The notes beneath the pieces are model-generated. The model saw nothing but the letters and a program-made list of their open reading frames with translations, had not been told where the DNA came from and did not search any database. From Candidatus Sungbacteria bacterium RIFCSPHIGHO2_01_FULL_50_25 (lineage in GTDB: Bacteria > Patescibacteriota > Minisyncoccia > Sungbacterales > HO2-52-23): a stretch of DNA of 6,681 nt. This document shows, in pieces, positions 1-5,648 of the stretch (positions are counted from its first letter, which is position 1; each line of letters starts with the position of its first letter). The DNA lies in the NCBI GenBank assembly GCA_001822215.1, contig MHQD01000043.1:1-6681 (forward strand), read 5' to 3'. The position numbers were made by a program, and so were the translations under genes.

Positions 1-145
1 CCCGCTCCAGAGGATTCATATCCAAAAACTGTTCCCGCATCTTTCGTTTTTCAATGGTTCCGGTCGCTTCCAAAAAGCGATCGGCGAGCGTCGATTTCCC
101 ATGATCTATATGCGCGATGATCACAAAATTGCGGATATTTTCCAT
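1..145 (-). CDS. lepA: Elongation factor 4 (LepA), N-terminal 48 residues, cut by window edge
   Basis: LepA is a ribosome-binding translational GTPase related to EF-G, acting in the cytoplasm on stalled or mistranslocated ribosomes. The visible N-terminus begins MENIRNFVIIAHIDHGKST, and residues 11-18 (AHIDHGKS) form the G1/P-loop of translational GTPases. The following LADRFLEATGTIEKRKM and QFLDMNPLER segments match the LepA family rather than EF-Tu or EF-G, leading into the switch I region that is cut off. The ATG at 145 is preceded by a purine-rich stretch (AAAAGAG, about 5 nt away) that could be a weak ribosome-binding site. Only 40 nt separate it from the murJ stop and no terminator is visible there, so it is probably the third gene of the same transcript. 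The rest of the gene lies beyond position 1. Confidence 0.95.
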   Translation of the reverse strand, partial: MENIRNFVIIAHIDHGKSTLADRFLEATGTIEKRKMREQFLDMNPLER

Positions 146-185
146 ATGCGCTCTTTTTCTCTATGCATAAAACAGAATAAATGCG

Positions 186-1907
186 CTATTGCGGCTCAGG
201 GGTTGTTCCGTCAAGCTCCTGAGGCAGAATATCCCTGCGAAATATCCGGCGCCCGACGGTCCCCACAAGCTCGAGAACCTCCTGATTGCCCAGAAAATAC
301 AATACGCCTCCGTAGATGATTGCGCCAGCCGCAAACGATGCAGCGCCTTGAATAAATACTCCCGCAAACGTATCGAGCGAGATAAAAATATTTACCGTCC
401 GGAGCGTTCCGAACGCCGCAATGCCCGCAAGAAGCGACACCCATGCGATGCGAAAAAACTCGCTCCACGGAATAACCAACCTAACATCATGCGCAAATTC
501 ACGCGCTGCGTGAGACGCCAAAAAGAAAAAAAGAAACGTCATCTGCATCATCCCGCCGATCGCAAACGCCCACGAAATGCCGATAATCGCGATGCCATCC
601 GCGCTTCCGACTTTTAAAAAGTGTCGAAAAAAATCAAAGAAGGATTCCGGCCCGTACTCGAATAATTTTATAAGACCGATGGCGGATACGATGGTAAACG
701 CGGACGTCGCGCACGCGACAAAAAGCGGGGTCTTCGTATTCCCGACCGAGTAGTATGCGCGGACCAGGAGCGGAACAAGCGATTCAGCGACAATTGCGAG
801 TGAAAACACGCCGAACACCGCCGCGGTAAGAATCGTATCGCCCCAATCGAATTTTCCGCCACCGAGCGCAACCCGCACGATCTGCGCCCGAAGGACATAA
901 AATAAAACCGCGATCGGCGTCACCCAAAAAAAGATGGTTCTTACCGATCCGGAAAATACTGCCGTCCATTTTTCGCTGTCGCGAGCCGCCGCGTATTCGC
1001 AGAGCCGCGGAAACGTCGCAACCGCAAAGCTTAATCCGAAAACTCCCACGGGAATATATTGAAGATTATAGGCAAACTGAAGAACGGCGATGGATCCCGA
1101 CAAGAGCGTTGACGCGATTGCGACAAAAGCGACGAACGTCAACTGCCAAAGCGAAAGCGTAAGCACCCGCGGGAGTGAAAGAAGATACACGCGCCGAAAC
1201 GGCCCTTGCGACAATACTCGCAGCGAAAAAGACCGGATGTCCCGAAACGACGGGAACCGGAAGCCGAGCCGGTAAAAAGAAGGAATTTGAATTGCGAAAT
1301 GGAGGAACGCTCCGAGAGAAACGCCGAGCGCAAGTCCGGGAAGTCCGAAGGCCGGCAGGAAAAAAAAGATCCCGGCGATAATGCCGATGTTGTAGAAAAT
1401 CCCGGTGAGCGCATAGATCCCGAAAAGCCGGGCCGACTGAATTGCTGACGAAAGAACGCTCGAAAGCCCTAAAAATAACGGACTCAACAGCATGATCCGC
1501 GAAAGCCGCACTAAAAATTCATGTTCAGACGCGGAAAACCCGGGCGCAATCAATCCGACTATATACGGCATCGCAACGAACGCGATCCCCGAGAGAATGA
1601 CGCTCGCAGAAGAAAAAACGAGTATGAGCCCTGCAAGAAATTCCCGAGCGTCCGACTCGTTTTTCCCCCGCAGATCAAGAAGAATGGGGATGATTGCCGC
1701 GGCCGCGGCGCCGAGAAGAAATACCGTATGGAGCAAATCAGGAATCTGAAACGCGGCGTAGTAGATATCGAGCTCGCGCGATGCGCCGAATTCAGACGCA
1801 AGCAGACGATCCCGGAATACGCCCAATATGCGGGACAATAAACCCGCGGCTCCGATCAAAAGAGCCGCGGCGTTTATCGAATATATTGTCCCGTTGAGAA
1901 AATTCAC
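186..1907 (-). CDS. murJ: Lipid II flippase MurJ (MviN family)
   Basis: This 573-residue polytopic membrane protein is of the MOP-superfamily flippase type that moves lipid II across the cytoplasmic membrane for peptidoglycan synthesis. Family marks are SRILGVFRD (residues 25-33), FGASRELD...FQIPDLL (40-59), LGAAAAAIIPIL (65-76), FAYNLQYIPVGVFG (278-291) and RAYYSVGNTKTPL (383-395). Hydrophobic segments run along the whole length, compatible with about 14 helices. Length is slightly above the usual 500-550. Compared with E. coli MurJ (numbering from memory), the cavity residues R18, R24 and D39 are kept as R26, R32 and D47. The positions of R52, R270 and E273 carry H60, N281 and Y284. The start is GTG at 1907: the ATG at 1912 is out of frame and meets TGA two codons later. 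The gene begins 4 nt after the upstream stop, with a good ribosome-binding site inside that gene's end. Confidence 0.93.
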   Translation of the reverse strand: MNFLNGTIYSINAAALLIGAAGLLSRILGVFRDRLLASEFGASRELDIYYAAFQIPDLLHTVFLLGAAAAAIIPILLDLRGKNESDAREFLAGLILVFSSASVILSGIAFVAMPYIVGLIAPGFSASEHEFLVRLSRIMLLSPLFLGLSSVLSSAIQSARLFGIYALTGIFYNIGIIAGIFFFLPAFGLPGLALGVSLGAFLHFAIQIPSFYRLGFRFPSFRDIRSFSLRVLSQGPFRRVYLLSLPRVLTLSLWQLTFVAFVAIASTLLSGSIAVLQFAYNLQYIPVGVFGLSFAVATFPRLCEYAAARDSEKWTAVFSGSVRTIFFWVTPIAVLFYVLRAQIVRVALGGGKFDWGDTILTAAVFGVFSLAIVAESLVPLLVRAYYSVGNTKTPLFVACATSAFTIVSAIGLIKLFEYGPESFFDFFRHFLKVGSADGIAIIGISWAFAIGGMMQMTFLFFFLASHAAREFAHDVRLVIPWSEFFRIAWVSLLAGIAAFGTLRTVNIFISLDTFAGVFIQGAASFAAGAIIYGGVLYFLGNQEVLELVGTVGRRIFRRDILPQELDGTTPEPQ

Positions 1908-1911
1908 CCCA

Positions 1912-4440
1912 TTATCTCCCTGCGCCTTCCACTGGAGGCTCTTTCCTCTTTTCAGGCGGCGTGCCGGGAGGAACGATATTCTCCAACGCGCCTCTTCCTG
2001 CGCGAAGGTTCGTAAGGATTGATTTGACCTCCTGATTGTCCTGATTCAGCGCTTCGATCTTCTCAAATTCGCTTATCGCATCGGCTTTGCGGCCTTTCCT
2101 ATCATAAATAAGTCCGAGGAAATATCGGGCGTTCGAATAGTTTGCGTTGAGTGCCACCGCCCGCTCGAACTCTCCCTGCGCGCCGTCAAGATTCCCGGAC
2201 TGGTAATAGAGGAGCCCCAATTGAAACGCAACGCCGATATCGAATGGCGCCGTCAGTTTTGCGTTCTCTGTCGACTGAACTGCGGTCTTCAAATCGCCGA
2301 GCCGAATCGCCGCTTGCGAAAGGAGAAAATGCGCCGCGGCAAAATCCGGCTTTATCTGGGCGGCTCTTTCAAGAACCGTCTTTACTTCTTGAAGTATCGT
2401 CTCGCGCGATTTTATCACCGCTTCGCGATCCTGGGGCGCGACCTGCGCAATTCGCAATTGAACATTATCCGCAAACGTAAGCCCCGCGCGTGCGAAATCA
2501 ACATGCGCCGCGGGATTCAGGGGGCCGGCCGCAATCGCCTGCCGATATGCGTCAAGCGAAATTATCTCAGTCCCGGGAATAAACGGAATGATAAGCTCAT
2601 AGAGCGCGCCTTTCGTGCGATAGAGATTCGGCTCAAGCGGCATCATCTGGATCGCCCCGTCGATTGCAATATTTGCAGAATTTACTTCCTGCTGGAATTC
2701 CGCCTGAACATTCTCGCCTTTTGCCGCGCGCTGGATAAGATTAGACACTCGCTGAACCTGGACCTGCACAAGCGCATTTGCATAGTTTATGTTTTTCGGC
2801 TCTGCCGCGAGCGCCTCGCGCAATTTCAGAACCGCATCGTCAAATTTCCCCCCATTCAGTGCGAGAACCCCTTCCTGGGCGGACGACGCCGCGCGGACGC
2901 GATTCAGCTCAAAATACGCGCCGGCAATTCCAAGCGACAAGAGAAAAATCGCGACAAGAGAAGAAATGAATACCGCCCATTGCGAATCAAATCTCACGTG
3001 CCGCTCGGAAAAATCCCACACCATCGAGCTAATTCCTCCCCCTCGCTCTCCGTGCCTTTTATCGGAAAGAATATATGAAAGCGCCCCCGCCAAGAGGAAT
3101 AGAAGAATAACCAAAGAGAAATTCGCGGGATAGAGAAATGCGGCGATCACAACCGCGGCAAACCCTGCAAGGGGCCCCACGCCAAGCGCGGCCCATTCGT
3201 CATGCCCTTCCCGCTTTGCCGCAACCGCGCGCGAAAACGTGAATAGCGCAGCCGCAAAGAAAAGGATAATGCCGATAACGCCAAGAACGCCTACGGTCGG
3301 AAGAAGCGTTGAAACCCATGAAAATCCTTGGTTAAACCTAACACCCCAAAAGACGGTTTGATTCACCTGCGGATCTTTGTATTTCAGCCAGTCAAAACCG
3401 AATGTCGCAGGGCCGGAACCCAAAAGGGCATTGCTCCCGCCCTCGTTCATGACCGCGCGGCCGATATTCAATGTCGTCTTCATTGCGGGAGAAACTTCAG
3501 CCGGAAGATTCAACTGCTTCACGACGGGCTGGAACATATACATGAAGATCGAAACAACCAAAAGAACAATAGCAAAAAGATATCGCCAATCAAGGCCGCG
3601 CGCTTCGTTCCCCATCGCCGCGCGCGTTTCGCGCACGCTCCGGAATGTAAGCCCGAACAAAACGATCGCAACTCCGGCGAGTACCATCCAGGAATAGCTG
3701 TAATTGATAAGAAGAATGCACACGGCAAGAAGTGCGGTCGAGAGATAAAGCGCGATGCGAATCCATGCTTTCCATTCGGCGAGCTTCAGCGAAACAATCA
3801 TCCCGATCGCCGTCGCAAGAAGCGCTGAATAAAAAAGCATGAGCCCGTTCATTGTCCCGACAACATTGAAGTTCTTGTCGCTTGCAAAATCAGCGAACCA
3901 CTTCCACGGGACAGTATCGGTGAGAAGCTGTATTGCGGTAAATAGTGCACCCACCCCTCCCGCAACAACAAGAATAACAAGAAACATAACAGCGTCCCCT
4001 CGCGAGCGAAGCGATCCGCCCAAAAGCACCATCAAGAGAAGCCCCAAAAGAAGCGTTGAGATTTTTTCAGATATCGCGTCGCTGAAAATGAGCGATGTTG
4101 ACCACGAAACTGAAAACGCAGTCGAGAGACCCCAGATAAGAAGGAGTGCCGCGCCAAGCCACAACAGAATCGAGTGCTGAAACCGGATCTCGCCCGACGT
4201 GAGCACCGAGAGAAGCCATACCACTCCCGCCGCGATGATAAGGATGCCGAATGAGGCTTCACGGCCGAATTCGGTTCCGATCTGCATCGGCAAAAACCAG
4301 AGCGGCAAGAGCGCCGCAATAGCGAATAATAAGTATTTTGCAACTGCGTCAAGATTCCCCTGCATTCCCACGAGATTTTTCATCATCCCGCCAACGCCGG
4401 AAGTATTGACGTTTTGCATAGATATTGTCTGATTATCCAT
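1912..4440 (-). CDS. O-antigen ligase/polymerase-like membrane protein with C-terminal TPR domain
   Basis: This 842-residue protein has two halves. Residues about 33-510 hold some 12-13 hydrophobic helices. A long extracytoplasmic loop (about 305-376) contains LLGSGPATFGFDW (339-351) and, after RFNQGFSWVSTLLPTVGVLG (368-387), the chain returns to the membrane. This arrangement is typical of the Wzy/WaaL-like O-antigen ligase and polymerase family, which joins lipid-linked glycans at the outer face of the membrane. Residues about 519-803 hold tetratricopeptide repeats, best seen at 519-552, 701-735, 736-769 and 770-803, followed by a Pro-rich charged tail. The sequence supports an envelope-glycan role, but the substrate is unknown. 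ATG at 4440 is taken as the start although no Shine-Dalgarno is visible; M8, M19, M20 and M26 are alternatives. It is the first gene of the operon with murJ and lepA. Confidence 0.82.
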   Translation of the reverse strand: MDNQTISMQNVNTSGVGGMMKNLVGMQGNLDAVAKYLLFAIAALLPLWFLPMQIGTEFGREASFGILIIAAGVVWLLSVLTSGEIRFQHSILLWLGAALLLIWGLSTAFSVSWSTSLIFSDAISEKISTLLLGLLLMVLLGGSLRSRGDAVMFLVILVVAGGVGALFTAIQLLTDTVPWKWFADFASDKNFNVVGTMNGLMLFYSALLATAIGMIVSLKLAEWKAWIRIALYLSTALLAVCILLINYSYSWMVLAGVAIVLFGLTFRSVRETRAAMGNEARGLDWRYLFAIVLLVVSIFMYMFQPVVKQLNLPAEVSPAMKTTLNIGRAVMNEGGSNALLGSGPATFGFDWLKYKDPQVNQTVFWGVRFNQGFSWVSTLLPTVGVLGVIGIILFFAAALFTFSRAVAAKREGHDEWAALGVGPLAGFAAVVIAAFLYPANFSLVILLFLLAGALSYILSDKRHGERGGGISSMVWDFSERHVRFDSQWAVFISSLVAIFLLSLGIAGAYFELNRVRAASSAQEGVLALNGGKFDDAVLKLREALAAEPKNINYANALVQVQVQRVSNLIQRAAKGENVQAEFQQEVNSANIAIDGAIQMMPLEPNLYRTKGALYELIIPFIPGTEIISLDAYRQAIAAGPLNPAAHVDFARAGLTFADNVQLRIAQVAPQDREAVIKSRETILQEVKTVLERAAQIKPDFAAAHFLLSQAAIRLGDLKTAVQSTENAKLTAPFDIGVAFQLGLLYYQSGNLDGAQGEFERAVALNANYSNARYFLGLIYDRKGRKADAISEFEKIEALNQDNQEVKSILTNLRAGRGALENIVPPGTPPEKRKEPPVEGAGR
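1915..1920 (-). promoter_or_regulatory. Ribosome-binding site of murJ
   Basis: On the minus strand GGGAGA lies 7 nt before the GTG start of murJ and is made of the last two sense codons of the upstream gene. It is the clearest Shine-Dalgarno sequence in the window and supports the GTG start and translational coupling of the two genes. Confidence 0.75.
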
Positions 4441-4498
4441 AGTGATAATTAATTAATTTATTAAACTTTTAAATATGAACAGATCAAAATATCCTTTA

Positions 4499-4526
4499 AT
4501 TATATCCGACCTTTACCAATAATCAA
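4499..4526 (-). promoter_or_regulatory. Promoter of the envelope operon
   Basis: On the minus strand TTGATT (4526-4521) and a perfect TATAAT (4504-4499) are separated by 16 nt. Transcription would begin near 4492, giving an AT-rich leader of about 50 nt with AATTAATTAATT just before the ATG at 4440. It is the only good sigma-70-type match upstream of the operon. Confidence 0.6.
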
Positions 4527-4560
4527 TTGTGGATTGTTACACCATATTTCCATAAACTTT

Positions 4561-4592
4561 CAATGCGTACCGGAATCAATGCGCACCAGAAT
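4561..4592. repeat. Tandem direct repeat, 2 x 16 bp
   Basis: CAATGCGTACCGGAAT (4561-4576) is followed directly by CAATGCGCACCAGAAT (4577-4592), 14 of 16 bases identical. It begins 35 nt upstream of the -35 box of the envelope operon, so it could be a regulator site. No regulator is known from the window and it may be a chance duplication. Confidence 0.6.
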
Positions 4593-4602
4593 CCCCCTTC
4601 AG

Positions 4603-4629
4603 ACCCCGCTTGGAAACGGGGTTTCCAAG
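4603..4629. repeat. GC-rich palindrome with two alternative hairpins
   Basis: CTTGGAAAC (4609-4617) and GTTTCCAAG (4621-4629) form a 9-bp stem with a 3-nt loop. Alternatively ACCCCG (4603-4608) pairs with CGGGGT (4617-4622). Neither strand has a T-run after it, so it is not an obvious terminator. The CCCCG/CGGGG ends recall those of elements A-C, so it may be a short relative of them. Confidence 0.55.
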
Positions 4630-4651
4630 TTCGTTTCCGATGTATTTTCAT

Positions 4652-4686
4652 TATCAACTTTTAACTTTTCATTTTTAACTTTTACC
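4652..4686 (-). repeat. Heptamer-period AT-rich repeat after LamG tail remnant A
   Basis: Read on the plus strand in 7-nt units: TATCAAC, TTTTAAC, TTTTCAT, TTTTAAC, TTTTACC. The units are imperfect but keep phase. The array begins 3 nt after the stop codon of the LamG tail remnant in the minus orientation. Similar 7-nt phasing follows the two other LamG tails of the window. Confidence 0.6.
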
Positions 4687-4689
4687 TAA

Positions 4690-4724
4690 TTATCGGCCCA
4701 TGTTATAGAGGCGGACGTCGCTTG
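4690..4724 (-). pseudogene. Remnant of a LamG-protein C-terminal tail (site A)
   Basis: Directly 3' of element A in the minus orientation, the frame reads SDVRLYNMGR-stop (TAA at 4692-4690). It matches the last residues of the LamG gene at 6223 (EIKRLYNMGL-stop). No LamG domain precedes it: upstream is element A and then unrelated sequence, although LTPLEA can be read in another frame at the far edge of A, recalling the LTPDEI of intact tails. It is interpreted as the surviving 3' end of a LamG gene cut or replaced at the element. It is short, so the call rests on the match to sites C and D. Confidence 0.6.
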
Positions 4725-4786
4725 CCCCGTTAGAAGCCCGCACCAACGGTACGGCAGTCGCCTTTGGCGACTTGCTTCTAACGGGG
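4725..4786. repeat. Inverted-repeat element A (62 nt), three-way-junction fold
   Basis: A perfect 13-bp outer stem (CCCCGTTAGAAGC 4725-4737 with GCTTCTAACGGGG 4774-4786) encloses two further hairpins that fill the interior. The first is 4738-4754 (CCG and ACC pairing with GGT and CGG around an AAC loop, with one C/A position that becomes a G-U pair on the minus strand). The second is 4756-4772 (AGTCGCC, TTT loop, GGCGACT). Only C4755 and T4773 are left unpaired at the junction. No T-run follows on either strand, so it is not a terminator. Confidence 0.8.
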
Positions 4787-4818
4787 TGAGGCCGTTGAAA
4801 TTGCCCACAAATGAGCAC

Positions 4819-4848
4819 TTGACAAGCATATCCATTTTCATATATACT
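4819..4848 (+). promoter_or_regulatory. Orphan plus-strand promoter
   Basis: TTGACA (4819-4824), an 18-nt spacer and TATACT (4843-4848) give a strong sigma-70-type promoter. Transcription would start near 4855, but no open frame of any size follows before element B. It may drive a short RNA ending at the hairpin 4879-4912, or one that includes element B, or be the leftover promoter of a lost gene. Confidence 0.55.
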
Positions 4849-4878
4849 GAAGATACAATTTGGGATTTCCCCACTGAT

Positions 4879-4912
4879 CCCCGCCCCTCAAAAGGCGGGG
4901 TGACGACTTTTT
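4879..4912 (+). terminator. Hairpin followed by a T-run (weak terminator candidate)
   Basis: CCCCGCC (4879-4885) pairs with GGCGGGG (4894-4900) across an 8-nt loop, and TTTTT follows at 4908-4912 after a 7-nt gap. The gap is longer than in a classic Rho-independent terminator, so function is uncertain. It lies about 25 nt after the expected start site of the orphan promoter and directly abuts element B. Confidence 0.4.
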
Positions 4913-5024
4913 ACCCCGTTAGAAACTCATACAAGTACTTTGCTGAACCGAGAACGTAAGACGAATCCGTCTTGCGGCTTTTCCTTTGGTGTATCCAAGA
5001 ACAGCACGAAGTTTCTAACGGGGT
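4913..5024. repeat. Inverted-repeat element B (112 nt)
   Basis: A perfect 15-bp outer stem pairs ACCCCGTTAGAAACT (4913-4927) with AGTTTCTAACGGGGT (5010-5024). Inside is a 9-bp hairpin 4955-4976 (CGTAAGACG, AATC loop, CGTCTTGCG, one T-G pair). A small stem-loop TTGG/CCAA lies at 4986-4998, with a possible TGCTG/CAGCA pairing (4941-4945 with 5002-5006). The outer ten bases of each end are identical to A and C, and the interior is unrelated. The right end abuts the TAA stop of the pemK-like gene with no spare base. Confidence 0.8.
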
Positions 5025-5426
5025 TTACGAGCCATAGAACTCTAAGAATCTTTCTTTAACTTTCTTAAAATCATCGTTATCAAGCGTCCCAATTCTATTG
5101 GTGAGCCGCTTCTTATCAAGAATTCGTGCTTGATTTAGCATAACCCAACGTTTTTCCTTATGTATAGTAATTTCTACATACCAACTGCCTTGTTTTTCTT
5201 GTTTGGTCATAGGCAATCCTAAAAACGAGTTGCCGGTGAATTTCTGAAATATTAAAATTGGCCGTGTAAATTTAGCTCCTTTCCCAAACATCTCCTCTCC
5301 TAAATTCATTCCCAAGCTGCACCACCATATATCTCCCTGCTTAAAAACGATCTTCCTTTCGTTGTCCCACAAGGAAATTTTTAATCGGCACCATTCCTGA
5401 ATTAATTTTAGATAGTCAGTAATCAT
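5025..5426 (-). CDS. Solitary PemK/MazF-family protein (type II toxin-like)
   Basis: This 133-residue protein has the PemK/MazF fold signature: FKQGDIWWCSLGMNLGEE (28-45), then FTRPILIFQKF (53-63), SFLGLPMTKQEKQGSW and VMLNQARILDKKRL. Family members are ribosome-independent mRNA endonucleases or, in phage and CPR relatives, uncharacterised regulators. The GDIWWC/RPILI/QARILD segments correspond to the core beta-barrel and its substrate-binding loops. It has a helical N-terminal extension (1-27) of the kind I associate with CPR homologues. No antitoxin gene adjoins it, and no Shine-Dalgarno precedes ATG 5426. It is visibly more AT-rich than the envelope operon and lies exactly between elements B and C, which suggests acquisition as a cassette. 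Nuclease activity is not proven by the sequence. Confidence 0.8.
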   Translation of the reverse strand: MITDYLKLIQEWCRLKISLWDNERKIVFKQGDIWWCSLGMNLGEEMFGKGAKFTRPILIFQKFTGNSFLGLPMTKQEKQGSWYVEITIHKEKRWVMLNQARILDKKRLTNRIGTLDNDDFKKVKERFLEFYGS

Positions 5427-5430
5427 AATG

Positions 5431-5453
5431 TTTGATAATTGATAATTCGTTAC
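5431..5453 (-). repeat. Heptamer-phase repeat and 21-nt dispersed repeat (copy at site C)
   Basis: Plus-strand units TTTGATA, ATTGATA, ATTCGTT (5431-5451) keep a 7-nt phase. Bases 5433-5453 match 6206-6226 at 20 of 21 positions, covering the stop codon and the non-coding 3' flank of the LamG tail. The array ends 4 nt before the pemK-like start codon, so it also forms that gene's leader. Confidence 0.7.
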
Positions 5454-5482
5454 CTTCCCATGTTGTAGAGGCGTTTGACTCG
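5450..5482 (-). pseudogene. Remnant of a LamG-protein C-terminal tail (site C)
   Basis: Directly 3' of element C in the minus orientation the frame reads RVKRLYNMGR-stop (TAA at 5452-5450), close to the EIKRLYNMGL-stop of the LamG gene at 6223. The match continues past the stop codon at nucleotide level, so the two sites share recent ancestry rather than only protein similarity. Everything upstream of KRLYNMG in a LamG protein is missing and replaced by element C. Confidence 0.65.
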
Positions 5483-5586
5483 CCCCGTTAGAGATGCAGA
5501 TGAAATAGATGTCTTACCCTTTTCCCTTTCTATCATTCCTATTTCTTGTTACGGGTCATTAAAAACACGTTATATCTCTAACGGGG
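5483..5586. repeat. Inverted-repeat element C (104 nt)
   Basis: A perfect 13-bp outer stem pairs CCCCGTTAGAGAT (5483-5495) with ATCTCTAACGGGG (5574-5586). Within it GAAATAG (5502-5508) can pair with CTATTTC (5539-5545); the pyrimidine-rich remainder is less structured than A or B. The outer ten bases match the other two elements, and the next three (GAT/ATC) differ from theirs but stay complementary. Confidence 0.78.
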
Positions 5587-5610
5587 TAAAGCGGGGGGTG
5601 AGGCGCGCGG

Positions 5611-5639
5611 TTGACCGGTAAAAAACATGATGCTATAAT
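5611..5639 (+). promoter_or_regulatory. Promoter of hicBA, giving a nearly leaderless mRNA
   Basis: TTGACC (5611-5616), a 17-nt spacer and a perfect TATAAT (5634-5639) lie directly before hicB. Initiation 7-10 nt downstream falls at 5646-5649, so the leader would be 0-3 nt. No Shine-Dalgarno is present. CGGTTGACCG (5608-5617), a 10-bp inverted repeat, covers the -35 box and could be an operator, though this is weak evidence. Confidence 0.72.
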
Positions 5640-5648
5640 TGTGCCACC

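Larger units (their letters stand above)
4441..5024. other. 584-nt non-coding mosaic between the operon and the pemK-like gene
   Basis: No convincing gene lies here. From left to right the stretch holds the operon leader and promoter, a 16-bp tandem repeat, a GC-rich palindrome, a 7-nt-period repeat, a LamG tail remnant, element A, an orphan plus-strand promoter, a hairpin with a T-run, and element B. The open frames that cross it (for example minus 4686-4874) run straight through the palindromes and resemble no family I recognise. Confidence 0.7.

Noticed and set aside
2221..3078. A 285-codon open frame on the plus strand
   Set aside because: It lies wholly inside the 842-residue minus-strand gene, its product is Arg/Cys/His-rich with no recognisable family, and the opposite frame has clear membrane and TPR patterns.
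4686..4874. A 62-codon minus-strand open frame crossing element A
   Set aside because: It passes through the palindrome and has no recognisable domain; the RLYNMGR tail is in a different frame. Its LTPLEA segment may be an echo of a LamG tail, but this is too short to call a gene.
4725..5586. Elements A-C as integron attC sites
   Set aside because: GTTAGAR and YTCTAAC resemble attC R boxes at first sight, but they occur in the opposite order (GTTAGA first, TCTAAC last), the final base does not fit GTTRRRY, and no integrase is present.
4725..5586. Elements A-C as a CRISPR array
   Set aside because: The conserved pieces are inverted pairs, not direct repeats, and the spacing is unequal (62 to 112 nt) with a gene in between.
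4725..5586. Elements A-C as Rho-independent terminators
   Set aside because: None has a T-run after the closing GGGG on either strand, and the enclosed loops are far too long and structured.
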